A stretch of DNA of 64,000 bases from contig BJHM01000007.1 of NCBI GenBank assembly GCA_014192625.1, positions 62,001 through 126,000 on the forward strand, in the 5' to 3' direction. The stretch comes from Planctomycetota bacterium. Its GTDB lineage: Bacteria; Planctomycetota; UBA1135; UBA2386. Below, one piece after another: positions 36,074 through 47,554 of this stretch. The number at the start of each line of letters is the position of its first letter. Within the stretch, counting starts at the first letter, position 1. A program made the position numbers and the translations under genes. Under the pieces are notes generated by a model. That model searched no databases, was not told where the DNA came from, and saw only the letters and a program-made list of their open reading frames with translations.

Positions 36074-37540
36074 TCACGGCACGAGCGCGATCAGGAGGTC
36101 GTTTGAGGATGCGAACTTGTGCGGGGGCTGCTCCAGCAGTGCCGCCTCAGGCAGCATCGCCTGCAACCTGGCGAGATGCCGCCGCCTGGAGATGATCAGG
36201 GTGTGCGGATAATTGGTCAGCGCGTTGCGCAAGCGGTCCCCGGTCGATGGTTCGCCGGCCTCTGTGTCGACGACCTCTGCTTCGATGGCCGGTAGCAGGT
36301 AGAAGCTGGCGGCGGGCACCGCATCGAATGACAGCACTCGCCATTGCTGCCAGTCAGCGCGGAGCGAAGCCTCGTGGCGCACCAGCTCGGCAAACTCGCG
36401 CCGCGTAGTATGCAGGCTGTTTCCGATCGGCACCTCGACACCAAACCACAGCAGTAACAGCGCCCAGATGCTCGCCAGCGAAATGAGGAGGCGTCTTTGA
36501 TGCTGCGCGCTGGCGAGCGATTGCCAGCCATGTGCCAGTTGCAGGCACGCGATCGGCAGCAGCGGCAATACGTAGTAGGACCGTCGTGATCCGCAACCGG
36601 TCAGAAACGCGAACACCAAGGCAAATGCCCAGAGGAGCCAGCGTGCGCTTTTAGTGAGCGAGTGGCGATGCAGCCAGGTCCGTCGCGCGAGCCACGGCAG
36701 CCATAGGCTCCACGGCAGCAAATACACCGGTAATTGCACGAGGTAGAGCCAGACCGGGCCGTTGTGATCGAACGGCGCAAAATAGCGGGTCACATTTTCG
36801 CGGAACAGGGTCCAGAGACTCGCCTGTTCCTGCCCCACCACTGCGGTCATTTGCGCCAGCATGAACGGCGCAAGGAAGCTCGCTACGGCGCAGCTGCCGA
36901 TCACGAGGCAGGCAACGTTCCAATGTTGAAGCCAGCGTCGCTCGCGCAAAAGGTCGGGCGCGATCACGAGCCCGCACATGACCATTGCAGCGGGACTCTT
37001 TAGCAGGCTCGCTGTCACGAGAATGGCGAAGAAGCCTAGGTAGCTACGCCAGTCGCTGCGTTCGCGATGTTCGACATACCAACAGACTGCCGCGGTCATG
37101 CCACCCACTTGCAGCATGTCTGCAGAGGCAACGCGGGACCAGAACACGAACATGAATGAGGTGGCAAGTGCTGCGCCGGCGATTCTGCCTGTCGCGGTGT
37201 CGAATAGTCGCTGGCCGATCCGCATCGTGCACCAGATCGATAGCAATCCGGCGGCAGCACTTGGCAGGCGCAGTGCAAGTTCGGACAGACTGCCGGTCAC
37301 CCACGCAAGCGACAGCATCAGCCAGTACGAGAGCAGTGGCTTGCCATAGTAAGGCGTAGTGAGCAGCGACGGATGCAGGTAGTCGCCAGAGCGCTGCATC
37401 TGCTGGCAGATCAACCCAAAGCGGCCTTCTTGAGTCCACAGTTCTGCAACGCCCAGCATGACGACCAGCGGGATCGCAAGGATGGCAACCAATGGCAGGT
37501 TGCTCTTGGCCTGCGACAACAAGTATTCAGCGGCGCGCAC
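36074..37540 (-). CDS. GT39-family (ArnT/PMT-like) membrane glycosyltransferase
   Basis: A 488-residue integral membrane protein with about eleven predicted helices. The first periplasmic loop (LWTQEGRFGLICQQM...PYYGKPLLSYW) is the signature of undecaprenyl/dolichyl-phosphate-sugar-dependent glycosyltransferases such as ArnT. The acceptor could be lipid A or protein and cannot be told from the sequence. It starts with GTG at 37540. It lies 30 bases after the SWIM gene on the same strand and so may be read from the end of the respiratory array. Confidence 0.8.
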   Translation of the reverse strand: MRAAEYLLSQAKSNLPLVAILAIPLVVMLGVAELWTQEGRFGLICQQMQRSGDYLHPSLLTTPYYGKPLLSYWLMLSLAWVTGSLSELALRLPSAAAGLLSIWCTMRIGQRLFDTATGRIAGAALATSFMFVFWSRVASADMLQVGGMTAAVCWYVEHRERSDWRSYLGFFAILVTASLLKSPAAMVMCGLVIAPDLLRERRWLQHWNVACLVIGSCAVASFLAPFMLAQMTAVVGQEQASLWTLFRENVTRYFAPFDHNGPVWLYLVQLPVYLLPWSLWLPWLARRTWLHRHSLTKSARWLLWAFALVFAFLTGCGSRRSYYVLPLLPIACLQLAHGWQSLASAQHQRRLLISLASIWALLLLWFGVEVPIGNSLHTTRREFAELVRHEASLRADWQQWRVLSFDAVPAASFYLLPAIEAEVVDTEAGEPSTGDRLRNALTNYPHTLIISRRRHLARLQAMLPEAALLEQPPHKFASSNDLLIALVP

Positions 37541-37570
37541 GAGCTGTGCAGGATAGCGCCTTGCTGTGCG

Positions 37571-38281
37571 TCAGCTCGACTGCGGCAGCATGAGTTTGTC
37601 GATTGCCTTGATCGTTGCTTCGACCGCGCGCTCATGTACGACCCCAAGTAGCCAGCGAATCTGCGAACGCGACAACGTGGTGTCGAGATCGGCATCCTCG
37701 GCTTCGGGGTAGAGCACGGGTTCTTCGGGGGCGGCAAACGCCAGCGGCGGCAAGTCTGGATCGACCCCGACCTGTCGTACTTTTGCCAGCAACGCGTGCA
37801 GGTCGGTGCCACGCAGCACCAAGATTTCCCACGGCTTCTCATCCAGGCGGCGCGCGAACAGTTCGTTGAGCGCGAGCACGTGGCGGCACGGTTTTTCTGG
37901 CAGGTCGCACGAACAGCCGAAGGTGACTCGGCGTGGTTCTGGGAACAGCGGTTCGCCGACGATGCGAGCGATCAATCGGTCGAAGGCGCGTGGCACTCGG
38001 CCCTGTTCGAGCGCCTCGACGATTGTTTTGCTGCGCCGCAGGACGCGGATCACCGTTGGCCAGTCTTTTTGCGGCAGGATGCGAACCTGGAGGCTGACCT
38101 CGTGGATCGAGCCCATCGCCCCCTCCATTTCCGCGCGCAGCGAACCCGGACGGATACGCACCATCGACTTGCGGATGCTTGGCAACAATTCAAGAGCAGC
38201 GGCCAGACGCTTGTCGTCGATGCCGCGCGTTGCTTCACGCCGCCAACGTTCGCCGAGCGAGACGGTTTTTCGATCGCTCAT
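37571..38281 (-). CDS. SWIM zinc-finger protein
   Basis: A 236-residue protein with a SWIM zinc finger of pattern CxCx6CxH (Cys123, Cys125, Cys132, His134), a fold that binds DNA or proteins. In many bacteria a SWIM protein is encoded next to a SNF2 helicase, as here, where the ATG overlaps the helicase stop (ATGA). The two probably act together on DNA or RNA polymerase complexes. The remainder is helical with an acidic patch (PEAEDADLD). Confidence 0.85.
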   Translation of the reverse strand: MSDRKTVSLGERWRREATRGIDDKRLAAALELLPSIRKSMVRIRPGSLRAEMEGAMGSIHEVSLQVRILPQKDWPTVIRVLRRSKTIVEALEQGRVPRAFDRLIARIVGEPLFPEPRRVTFGCSCDLPEKPCRHVLALNELFARRLDEKPWEILVLRGTDLHALLAKVRQVGVDPDLPPLAFAAPEEPVLYPEAEDADLDTTLSRSQIRWLLGVVHERAVEATIKAIDKLMLPQSS

Positions 38282-41187
38282 GTCATCGCCTCTTTCCGGT
38301 CTAGCACCAGCAGGCGCTTGAGCTCATCGTTGCTGAGTTCGGTAAGCCAGCCTTCACCAGCTGCGAGCAGGTTCTCGGCGACCTCGCGCTTGCGTTCGAG
38401 CATTTGCTGGATGCGCTCTTCGAGCGTGCCGGTGCAAACAAACTTGTGCACGAAGACGTTGCGCAGCTGGCCGATGCGGAAGGCCCGGTCGGTTGCCTGA
38501 TCCTCGACGGCGGGGTTCCACCAGCGGTCGTAGTGAAACACGCGATTGGCGGCAGTCAGGTTGAGGCCTGTGCCACCGGCCTTGAGCGATAGCACAAAGA
38601 CGCGCGGCCCATCGACCCTGCTCTCCTGGAAGTCGGTGACCATCGTGTCGCGCTCTTTCTGCGGCACGCCGCCATGCAAGAACAGGACTGCCTGGCCGAT
38701 CAACTCTTCGATGTGCGTTTTGAGCAGCGACCCCATTTCTTTGAACTGGGTGAAGATCAGGCAGCGGTCACCTTCTTCGAGGGCCTCCTCGACCATCTCG
38801 CTAAGCAAATCGAGCTTGCCGCTGCGGCTGTGCAGCGAACTCCCATCCATCAGGTAGTGCGCCGGGTGGTTGCACACCTGCTTTAGCCGGAGCAGCGTGG
38901 TGAGGATTGCACCGCGGCGATGGATTCCTTCCGCGGCCTTTTCGACTTCTTGCAGACCCTTGCGAACAACCGACTCGTAGAGAATCGCCTGCTCTCGCGT
39001 CAGCGACGCCGCAACGATTTGCTCTGACTTTTCTGGCAGGTCGGCGACGATGTCGCTGTCGGTCTTTAGGCGGCGTAGCACGAACGGACGAACCAACCGC
39101 GCGAGTGCGGCCATCGAACTCTGGCGGCGCTGCTTGACGATCGGGTGCTCCAGAGTTTGCAAGAACTGGCTACGTGAGCCGAGCAGGCCTTCGTTGAGGA
39201 AGTCCATGATCGACCAGAGGTCGAGCGGCCGGTTTTCGAGTGGCGTGCCAGTGAGAGCCATCCGGAAATTGCCACGCAGTTTGCGCGCCGCACGCGATTG
39301 CTGCGTGGAAGGGTTCTTTATGTTTTGCGCCTCGTCGAGGATCACGCCCTCGAAGGGGCTGGTTGTCATCAACTCTTCGTCGCGCTGCAGCAGGTTGTAG
39401 CTGGTCAGCACAACGTCCGAGGCATCGAGCATTTTCTGGAACTCTTCGAGTGTCTCGGCGCGGCCCTTGCCGTGGTGCATCGTGACGCGAAGTTCGGGAG
39501 AAAAGCGCAGCAGTTCTCGCCGCCAGTTGCCAAGCACCGAGACCGGGCAAACGATCAAGAGCGAGGCTCGGCGTCCCTCTTGTCGGCGCCAGTCGAGCAT
39601 CACTGCGATCGCCTGCACCGTCTTGCCAAGGCCCATGTCGTCAGCGAGGCACGCGCCGAATCCTTGGTCGAGGAGGTAATACATCCAAGCGTGCCCACGC
39701 TGCTGGTAGGGACGCAGACTGCCAAGGAAGCCGCTCGGAATCGTGCGCGAATCGACGGAGCGCGACTTCTCGAGGTTCTCGATGATCTGTTCGAGGCGCG
39801 GCGTGCTCGCGATGGATTCCATCGCCAGGCCGTGCAAGTGTGATGCGCCGCCAAGCCGCAAACGAAGTGCTTCGAAGAAGCTGATGCGCTCCCCCGACTC
39901 ATTCATGCGCCCCTGGAAATCCTTCAGGGCCTGCCGGTCCTTGGGACTCAGCAGGATGGGCTTGCGATCAAGGAAGACAAGTGGCGTGCGCGCTTCGACG
40001 AGTTGATCAAACTCAGCGCGCGTGAGTTCTTTTTCACCGATCGCGAGGCTCCAGCGGAACTCAAACCAAGGCCGTGGTGAGCTGCCTTGTTCTTTTGATT
40101 CGGACAGCGTGACGCGAGCGGAAAGGCGCTCGACAGCATCGATGCCTGGTAGCCGCAGCTCAAAACCTTCCGATTCCAGCATCGGCAGGTGATCGAGGAT
40201 CAGATCCAGTTCGGCGCGCGTCAGGCTCGCTTTGCCGTCGCCCATATTCCGAGCGCGGTGCAGCGGCGCCAGCTTCTCTGAGATCTGGTCAATCGTATGC
40301 TCTAACTTCTGGATGCTCTCTTTCGACAGTTCGTTGGCGAAAGGCGACAGGGACAACCGCGCGTGCACTGCCTCGATCGTCTCAAAAAAGTCGACGGTTG
40401 GGATCGTGCGCACCAGCACCTGCAGGCCCCAAGGCGCAGTCTCCTCGAGCGGCTTATCCGGCACCAAGATCTCCAGCACGGGGATCATCGTCGTGTGCCA
40501 GAACTCACTTGGCAGCCGTTCTGCGCGCTCATATTTGGGCGTCGCGTCACCAACAATCTGGTCGATCGCCTGACCAAGGAAGCTCACCAACAAGTTGCGC
40601 GGTGTGACCGAATACACTGGGTCATCTAGCAACGCGGCGCGCGCAGTTTGCATACTACCGGGCACCAACTCAGCTAGCGCGGCTAGTGCCCATTGCGAAT
40701 CCGGCATCCAGTGCGGCGCAAACTTTGCCACGCCCGGCTGGGGGGCTGGCGCAAAGTCGCCGCGTGCGCGCATCAGCATTGCAAGGCGCGAAGCTAGCGC
40801 GAGCAGCCGCAGTGACGGACTAAGGGAGCGTTGATCTAGCCCTGCAAGCCAAGGCACGCATTTCCCAAGCGACAAGGCCTTGGCTGGAATGGTCCATAGC
40901 GAAGGCGCCACGCGCTCATTGCTGCGGTCTTCTTCATCCTCGTCTGGTTGGGCGGGTACTGGCCGCAGCGTGGACTCTTCGACCGGCAGTAGGATCTGTA
41001 AGTCGACGTTGCCAAGGTGCGCGATCAATTCCGGCGGAAGGGCCGCGCTGATATCAGCACCTGTTTCATGCCAAAACGCGATCCGCGCGTCTGACGGTGA
41101 GCGCGCGTGCAGATACGCGGCCCCGATTTCTTCGAGAGCTAGCGGCGAGTTGCCGGGATGGACGGACATCGGCGCCAGCTCAGACAT
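38278..41187 (-). CDS. SNF2/Rad54-family helicase (HepA-like)
   Basis: A 969-residue superfamily-2 ATPase. The N-terminal 450 residues form the SNF2-associated bacterial helical region. The motor follows, with Walker A DDMGLGKT (about residue 517), motif II as DEAQ (about 617), LTGTPLENR and the second RecA domain ending VEDQATDRAFRIGQ. Such proteins remodel nucleoprotein or recycle RNA polymerase. The ATG at 41187 shares its A with the coxD stop (TGATG), so despite its unrelated role it is translationally coupled to the oxidase operon. The 59-residue upstream extension lies inside coxD and is rejected. Confidence 0.9.
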   Translation of the reverse strand: MSELAPMSVHPGNSPLALEEIGAAYLHARSPSDARIAFWHETGADISAALPPELIAHLGNVDLQILLPVEESTLRPVPAQPDEDEEDRSNERVAPSLWTIPAKALSLGKCVPWLAGLDQRSLSPSLRLLALASRLAMLMRARGDFAPAPQPGVAKFAPHWMPDSQWALAALAELVPGSMQTARAALLDDPVYSVTPRNLLVSFLGQAIDQIVGDATPKYERAERLPSEFWHTTMIPVLEILVPDKPLEETAPWGLQVLVRTIPTVDFFETIEAVHARLSLSPFANELSKESIQKLEHTIDQISEKLAPLHRARNMGDGKASLTRAELDLILDHLPMLESEGFELRLPGIDAVERLSARVTLSESKEQGSSPRPWFEFRWSLAIGEKELTRAEFDQLVEARTPLVFLDRKPILLSPKDRQALKDFQGRMNESGERISFFEALRLRLGGASHLHGLAMESIASTPRLEQIIENLEKSRSVDSRTIPSGFLGSLRPYQQRGHAWMYYLLDQGFGACLADDMGLGKTVQAIAVMLDWRRQEGRRASLLIVCPVSVLGNWRRELLRFSPELRVTMHHGKGRAETLEEFQKMLDASDVVLTSYNLLQRDEELMTTSPFEGVILDEAQNIKNPSTQQSRAARKLRGNFRMALTGTPLENRPLDLWSIMDFLNEGLLGSRSQFLQTLEHPIVKQRRQSSMAALARLVRPFVLRRLKTDSDIVADLPEKSEQIVAASLTREQAILYESVVRKGLQEVEKAAEGIHRRGAILTTLLRLKQVCNHPAHYLMDGSSLHSRSGKLDLLSEMVEEALEEGDRCLIFTQFKEMGSLLKTHIEELIGQAVLFLHGGVPQKERDTMVTDFQESRVDGPRVFVLSLKAGGTGLNLTAANRVFHYDRWWNPAVEDQATDRAFRIGQLRNVFVHKFVCTGTLEERIQQMLERKREVAENLLAAGEGWLTELSNDELKRLLVLDRKEAMT

Positions 41188-41603
41188 CACTGTGGCTTTT
41201 CCAGAGTCGAAGGATGTTGCCATTCCTTGTCGACTGGTGCGCGTGTGCGTTCGTTTGCTCCGTCCATCGAGCGAGTTGCCTGATCCGCCAACGTGAATAG
41301 GAACAACAGCGAGAGGAACAGGAATGAACAGAGGAACGCGATCTTGTTGATGGGCGTGTCCCACCGCAAGTGCATGAAGATGGAAATGACCAGCGTGGCC
41401 TTCACCGCCGCGATGAGCATCGCGATCAGCAGATTTGCCGAGCCGAAATCAAATCGCGAAGTGATGACGGTGATGGCGGTCAGGATCAACAGGACGATCA
41501 GGATCTTCAGAAACGTCGCCGAGGAGGTGACGTGATGCGGACCGTGATTTTGCTGATCGTGGCCGTGAGCTTTGTGAGTGTCGTGGGAGTCGTGCGAGGA
41601 CAT
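41187..41603 (-). CDS. coxD: Cytochrome c oxidase subunit IV (prokaryotic type)
   Basis: A 138-residue small subunit of the haem-copper oxidase with three membrane helices (about residues 32-115). The FMHLRWDTPINK loop is typical of the prokaryotic subunit IV family. The first 24 residues are strikingly rich in His, Asp and Gln. It overlaps coxC (TGATG) upstream and the SNF2 start downstream. It has a structural and assembly role with no redox centre. Confidence 0.88.
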   Translation of the reverse strand: MSSHDSHDTHKAHGHDQQNHGPHHVTSSATFLKILIVLLILTAITVITSRFDFGSANLLIAMLIAAVKATLVISIFMHLRWDTPINKIAFLCSFLFLSLLFLFTLADQATRSMDGANERTRAPVDKEWQHPSTLEKPQ

Positions 41604-42328
41604 CAGGGCACCAGGTAGAGCAGCGGGAAGAGGAAGATCCAGATCAAGTCAACCAAGTGCCAGTAGAGCCCGACTAGGTCAACCGGCAGGAAGTAGTTTG
41701 CGTGGAAACGACCTTTTGCAGCCCCAACCATAATCCAAATGATCAGCCCGGCCCCGACCAGCACGTGCACACCGTGGATCGCAGTCATCGTGAAGTAGAT
41801 CGAGAAGAACAGGCTCGGGTTCTGCACGCCAACCATGACGTTGTGATAGTCCTTGAACCAGCTCAGCTGATGCGTTGCTTGATCGTAATCGGTGCCGCCG
41901 AAAACCGGCAGGAAGCCGTGATCGAACTTCGCTTTGTATTCGATGATCTTCACGACCATGAAGATTGCCGCGCCGAGCAAGGTCAGTCCGCAATAGATCA
42001 ACAGTTTGCGTTTCTGGCTGGTCTGCGCGGAACGCACCCCCATGGCCATCGTCCACGAACTGATCAGCAGGACCGTGGTGTTGAGCGCGCCTAGCTTCCA
42101 GCTGAGTTGTTGGCCGCCCAAGCGAAACGTCTCGGGGTAGACCTGATGGAAGAAGAAGTAGGCCGCGAACAACCCGCCAAAGAGCAGGATTTCTGTCGCA
42201 AGGAACAGCCAGAAGCCGAGCTTTGCCGACTGAAACTCCTGGGTAGGCGAGTCGAAGTGGTGCGCGACGGTGTGTGGCAGAAAGCCCGCACCCGGCGCTG
42301 GAACGACGATTCCGTGATCGTGGCTCAT
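41603..42328 (-). CDS. coxC: Cytochrome c oxidase subunit III
   Basis: A 241-residue subunit III with about five membrane helices. The family motifs KLGFWLFLATEILLFGGLF and the terminal HLVDLIWIFLFPLLYL are visible. It stabilises subunit I and its proton uptake. The N-terminus is His-rich (MSHDHG, then LPHTVAHHF). The ATG at 42328 lies 5 bases after the coxA stop; a TTG at 42343 is a weaker option. Confidence 0.92.
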   Translation of the reverse strand: MSHDHGIVVPAPGAGFLPHTVAHHFDSPTQEFQSAKLGFWLFLATEILLFGGLFAAYFFFHQVYPETFRLGGQQLSWKLGALNTTVLLISSWTMAMGVRSAQTSQKRKLLIYCGLTLLGAAIFMVVKIIEYKAKFDHGFLPVFGGTDYDQATHQLSWFKDYHNVMVGVQNPSLFFSIYFTMTAIHGVHVLVGAGLIIWIMVGAAKGRFHANYFLPVDLVGLYWHLVDLIWIFLFPLLYLVP

Positions 42329-42333
42329 GTGGA

Positions 42334-43992
<1,659 letters not shown>

Positions 43993-43999
43993 TACAGCC

Positions 44000-45019
44000 T
44001 CACTTCTTCTCGCTGCCGGCATTCGACAACGACTTCATGTATTCGATGATTCCCTTGACCCGCTTCTCATCGATGACCTTGTCATCAAAGGCGGTCATGT
44101 TTGCTTTCTCGAAGCCGACGACCTTCTTCTGATCGGGCTTGCGGATCGACTCAATGACGTAGGCTTCGTCAACCGTCACGGTCTTGATTTGACCGGCTTC
44201 TACGACCTGTTCCTGCTTGCCCCACAGGTCCTTCCACGTTGGGCCAGTCAACTTGGTCCCGTTGATTGTGTGGCAACTGGCACACAGTGACTTGTAGAGG
44301 TTTTCGCCGCCCTTCTTTGGATTCTTGTCGTCCCACGTATCCCAAGGACGCGTGCGATACACATCGGCGGACACGACGTGAACCTTGGCATACATCTGGC
44401 TGTGGTCCTTGCCGCAATACTCGGCGCAGAACAGGTGAAACTCACCCTCTGTCGTCGGCTGGAACCACACCGTTTGGAATCGCCCTGGCACCACATCTCG
44501 CTTCACGCGCATGGAAGGCATGTAGAATGCGTGCAGCACGTCCGATGATTCCAGAGTGAACGCTGCTGGCTTGTTCACTTCCAGCCACAGTTCGCCCGAA
44601 CTCGGCACCGCGTCATTTGGGTAGAAGAAGGTCCAGTTCCACTGCTTCGCGAGCGCCTTGTATTGGCGTGCGTCAGCGGGCACGACCGTCATGTCGAGGC
44701 TGCCCTTCCATCCCCATGCGAACATGACCATCACGATGATCAGTGGCACCACTGTCCACACAACTTCGAGCGGTGTGTTGTGGGTTCTGTTTGATACCGC
44801 CGGCTGGTCGAAGGTCTTCCGGCGATATTTGACTACCGAGTAGAAGAGTACGCCGGTGATAAGAACGAAGAAGAAGATGCAGACGACGTATGTGAAGTAG
44901 AACAGGTTGTCGACGTGGGAAAACGTCGAGGCCAGCTTGGTCAGCTGCCCATACTGATCGACACCTTCCGCCATTGCGTGCACGGGCTTGGCTGGGTCCT
45001 GGAGTAAGTAGGAGATCAC
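44000..45019 (-). CDS. coxB: Cytochrome c oxidase subunit II fused to cytochrome c (caa3)
   Basis: A 339-residue electron-entry subunit. Two membrane helices (about residues 38-62 and 85-103) precede the CuA cupredoxin domain with His163, Cys198, Glu200, Cys202, His206 and Met209. A C-terminal cytochrome c domain with CASCH (Cys246, Cys249, His250) makes this a caa3 oxidase able to accept electrons directly from a donor such as ACIII. It follows the Sco gene by 34 bases. Confidence 0.95.
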   Translation of the reverse strand: MISYLLQDPAKPVHAMAEGVDQYGQLTKLASTFSHVDNLFYFTYVVCIFFFVLITGVLFYSVVKYRRKTFDQPAVSNRTHNTPLEVVWTVVPLIIVMVMFAWGWKGSLDMTVVPADARQYKALAKQWNWTFFYPNDAVPSSGELWLEVNKPAAFTLESSDVLHAFYMPSMRVKRDVVPGRFQTVWFQPTTEGEFHLFCAEYCGKDHSQMYAKVHVVSADVYRTRPWDTWDDKNPKKGGENLYKSLCASCHTINGTKLTGPTWKDLWGKQEQVVEAGQIKTVTVDEAYVIESIRKPDQKKVVGFEKANMTAFDDKVIDEKRVKGIIEYMKSLSNAGSEKK

Positions 45020-45053
45020 GGTCGGTCCTCTGAAGAATCTCGGTGGAGGCAGC

Positions 45054-45914
45054 TCAAGTGGTCGCTGGAGTAGTGTTCCGCTGCCGTTCGCGGCGGACCA
45101 TCAAGAAGATCATTGTGGAGATACCGGCGAGGGTGAGAACTCCGCCGATTCGCATCACCGTCATCGCAGTGACGGTGTAGGTGTTGGTGCGCGAGTCGAA
45201 GGTCAGGCAGCTGAGCCTGATCTTGTCGAGGAAGCTCGCATTCTCGCCTTTGCTGGCCTCAAGGAGTGCAAGTCGCACTGCTTCGGGCTCAAAGCTCAGG
45301 CCGGTGATGACGCGGTTGAGTTCGCCCTTTGGCGTCAAGAACATCAGCGCGCCAGGATGGTCGTAGCGATTGTTATGGCCGAGCCACAGGTAGTGGAAGC
45401 CAACTGTCTGAGCGAGCGCTTGGATCGATTGCTCTTCTCCGACCAAGAAGCGCCAGCCCTCAGGTCCACCAACGTGATGCAGTTTGTTGAGGAACGTCTG
45501 CTTGCGTTGGAAGGCTATCTCGGCGGTTTCACGCGGGTCGATGCTGACGTTGACGAGCTGGTAGTCCTTGCCGGGCACCAGATCAATCTCGTTGATGGCA
45601 TCGAGCATCCCATGAATCACCTGGCCGCACATGTCGGGACACGTGTAGTAGCCGAGCACAAGGATCACGGGGCGATCGCCGGGAAACAGTTGCTTGAACT
45701 GGAACGGGTTGCCTCGCTCGTCCGTGAAACTCAGTTCACGGTCGATCATGGCGCCGACTCTGTTCTCCATCGAAGCCGCCGCCTGAACGATATCGAGTGC
45801 CTGTGCAGCCGAGTGCCCGCCTTCGCCCTGCGCCTGCAGCGCGGGCGTGAAAACGGCGCAGGCGATGGCTAGCACCGCTGCTCTGGCGCTGGTGATTGCA
45901 GAACGGCGACTCAC
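45054..45914 (-). CDS. Sco1/SenC copper chaperone
   Basis: A thioredoxin-fold protein that delivers copper to the CuA site of CoxB. Copper ligands are Cys92 and Cys96 in TCPDMCG and His186 in RYDHPGA. A signal peptide (residues about 1-28) and a C-terminal membrane helix (about residues 252-272) tether it. At 286 residues it is longer than minimal Sco because of that helix. The start overlaps the preceding small gene (ATGA). Confidence 0.92.
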   Translation of the reverse strand: MSRRSAITSARAAVLAIACAVFTPALQAQGEGGHSAAQALDIVQAAASMENRVGAMIDRELSFTDERGNPFQFKQLFPGDRPVILVLGYYTCPDMCGQVIHGMLDAINEIDLVPGKDYQLVNVSIDPRETAEIAFQRKQTFLNKLHHVGGPEGWRFLVGEEQSIQALAQTVGFHYLWLGHNNRYDHPGALMFLTPKGELNRVITGLSFEPEAVRLALLEASKGENASFLDKIRLSCLTFDSRTNTYTVTAMTVMRIGGVLTLAGISTMIFLMVRRERQRNTTPATT

Positions 45915-46234
45915 TTGGCGACCATTTCCTTCATGACCTGCTCGATCGACTTCTTCGACTTCGAGTCATCGCCTCTGAGGAAGGCTTGTTCGACCGACTT
46001 CACATCCATTAGCTCGGTGTTAGGCAGCAAATCGACCTTCCGATTGCGCTCCTGCGTCAAGACGCGGTCGAATAACGGCATCAGGAAATAGAAGGAGACG
46101 AAGAACACAATCGAGGAGCCGATGAACCAGAGTGCGGTCGGCTTCGCGTCGATGTCCCGCTCGGGGTCGATTGGCTCTGGCCGAGCAGCGCCCTTGCTGG
46201 CATGTGCGGAGTGGGTGTGAGGTGTGTGGCCCAT
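45911..46234 (-). CDS. Small one-TM protein in ACIII cluster (possible accessory ACIII subunit)
   Basis: A 107-residue protein with a His-rich N-terminus (MGHTPHTHSAHA), one membrane helix (about residues 35-53) and a charged Lys-rich C-terminus. It matches no named family I recognise. Position between actF and sco, with a 4-base overlap to sco, suggests a small subunit or assembly factor of the ACIII-oxidase supercomplex. ACIII structures contain additional one-helix subunits; equivalence to any of them is not shown. Confidence 0.65.
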   Translation of the reverse strand: MGHTPHTHSAHASKGAARPEPIDPERDIDAKPTALWFIGSSIVFFVSFYFLMPLFDRVLTQERNRKVDLLPNTELMDVKSVEQAFLRGDDSKSKKSIEQVMKEMVAK

Positions 46235-46244
46235 GTTGCTACCC

Positions 46245-47552
46245 CTAGAGGTTCTGGAAGTTCAGCGCCTCGGACAGACGCGGGTCGCGGGTTGGGATCA
46301 AATTATGTCTGCACATGTTGATTAGTGTGACGCTGCCCACAAGGCACAACATGCCTAAGTAACAGGCAGCATCGGTCCACTGCATCCCGTGTAACCAAGT
46401 GCTGAGTTGCGCGCCGAATTGCCCTGAAACTGCCGCGGCGCCGTCTGCTCCCCCTGCATCTGCTCCGTGCGCAGCCATGGCATTGGGCATTATCAAGAAT
46501 TGCATGTCGATCCAGTGCAGGACCAACAGGAACACTGCACCAAAACCAAGGGCGTAACCGTTGCGCTTGATATGGCGCGACATCAGGAACGCGAACGGGA
46601 ATAGGAAGTGACCGAAGATCAGCATCGTGCCGACCGCGCCCCAACCACCATCTAGGCGTTTGGCAAAGAAGGACGTTTCTTCAGGCAGGTTGGCGTAGCT
46701 GATCAGCATGTATTGACTGAAGTTCGTGTAGGTCCAGAAGACCATGAACGTGAACAACAGCTTGCCGAGGTCGTGGTAGTGCTCGGTGTTGATCGACTCC
46801 CGCATGTAGCCCTTCCCCGTGATCCACTTTGTGAGCAGGATCGTGAAGGCGAAGAAGGCCATGTAGCTGCCTGAGAAGTAGCACACGCCAAAGATCGTGC
46901 TGAACCAGTGTGGATCGAGCGACATGATCCAGTCGAACGATGCGAATGTGATCGACAGCGCGAACAGCAGAATGCCGGGAGCAGCAACGCGCGACATTCG
47001 CAATGACAGCGCCGGGTCACCTGAGTCATCCTGCTTGAGGGACCAGCGACGGAAGATGAAGGTCAGGCTGAGCCAAATCGTGAAGTAGAGGACCGCGCGG
47101 ACGCTGAACGCGCCCTTGTTGAGCCAGCCGTGCTTGCCCAGCAGCACTTCGTCACCCTCATGCGGGTGGGTCCAGTGCTCGTAAAGCTGATCGATACTCA
47201 GGTAGATCGGGATGAACAGCAGCGCCATCAGGGGCAGTGCACCTGCGAGGTTTTCGGCAAAGCGACGAACACCCACGCTCCAGCCGGCGCGCGTGATGTG
47301 TTGGACCATGACGAAGAACAGCGCGCACAGGCAGATGCCAAGCGTGCCCATGTAGGCCGTCAGGTAGCTGAATGCGATGCGGGTCTTGTGCGCCGGATCG
47401 CCACCCATGCTGGCGATAAAGCATGCACCCAAGAGTGCGATGCCAACTACCAACAACGCGTACTTGCCGATGTTGAGAGCGCCGTCTTTGACCCGAATGA
47501 CGATGTTCGGGGCCAGCTCTTGAATCGGTGGCGCGGTCAATGTCGCAGACAT
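46245..47552 (-). CDS. actF: Alternative complex III subunit ActF
   Basis: A 435-residue, ten-helix membrane subunit related to ActC/NrfD and part of the quinol:cytochrome c/HiPIP oxidoreductase. Motifs FASFDWIMSLDPHWFSTIFG and WIDMQFLIMPNAM are characteristic. The ATG at 47552 follows the actE stop by 2 bases; the reading frame upstream of it is an actE shadow. It probably carries a proton path rather than a cofactor. Confidence 0.9.
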   Translation of the reverse strand: MSATLTAPPIQELAPNIVIRVKDGALNIGKYALLVVGIALLGACFIASMGGDPAHKTRIAFSYLTAYMGTLGICLCALFFVMVQHITRAGWSVGVRRFAENLAGALPLMALLFIPIYLSIDQLYEHWTHPHEGDEVLLGKHGWLNKGAFSVRAVLYFTIWLSLTFIFRRWSLKQDDSGDPALSLRMSRVAAPGILLFALSITFASFDWIMSLDPHWFSTIFGVCYFSGSYMAFFAFTILLTKWITGKGYMRESINTEHYHDLGKLLFTFMVFWTYTNFSQYMLISYANLPEETSFFAKRLDGGWGAVGTMLIFGHFLFPFAFLMSRHIKRNGYALGFGAVFLLVLHWIDMQFLIMPNAMAAHGADAGGADGAAAVSGQFGAQLSTWLHGMQWTDAACYLGMLCLVGSVTLINMCRHNLIPTRDPRLSEALNFQNL

Positions 47553-47554
47553 GA

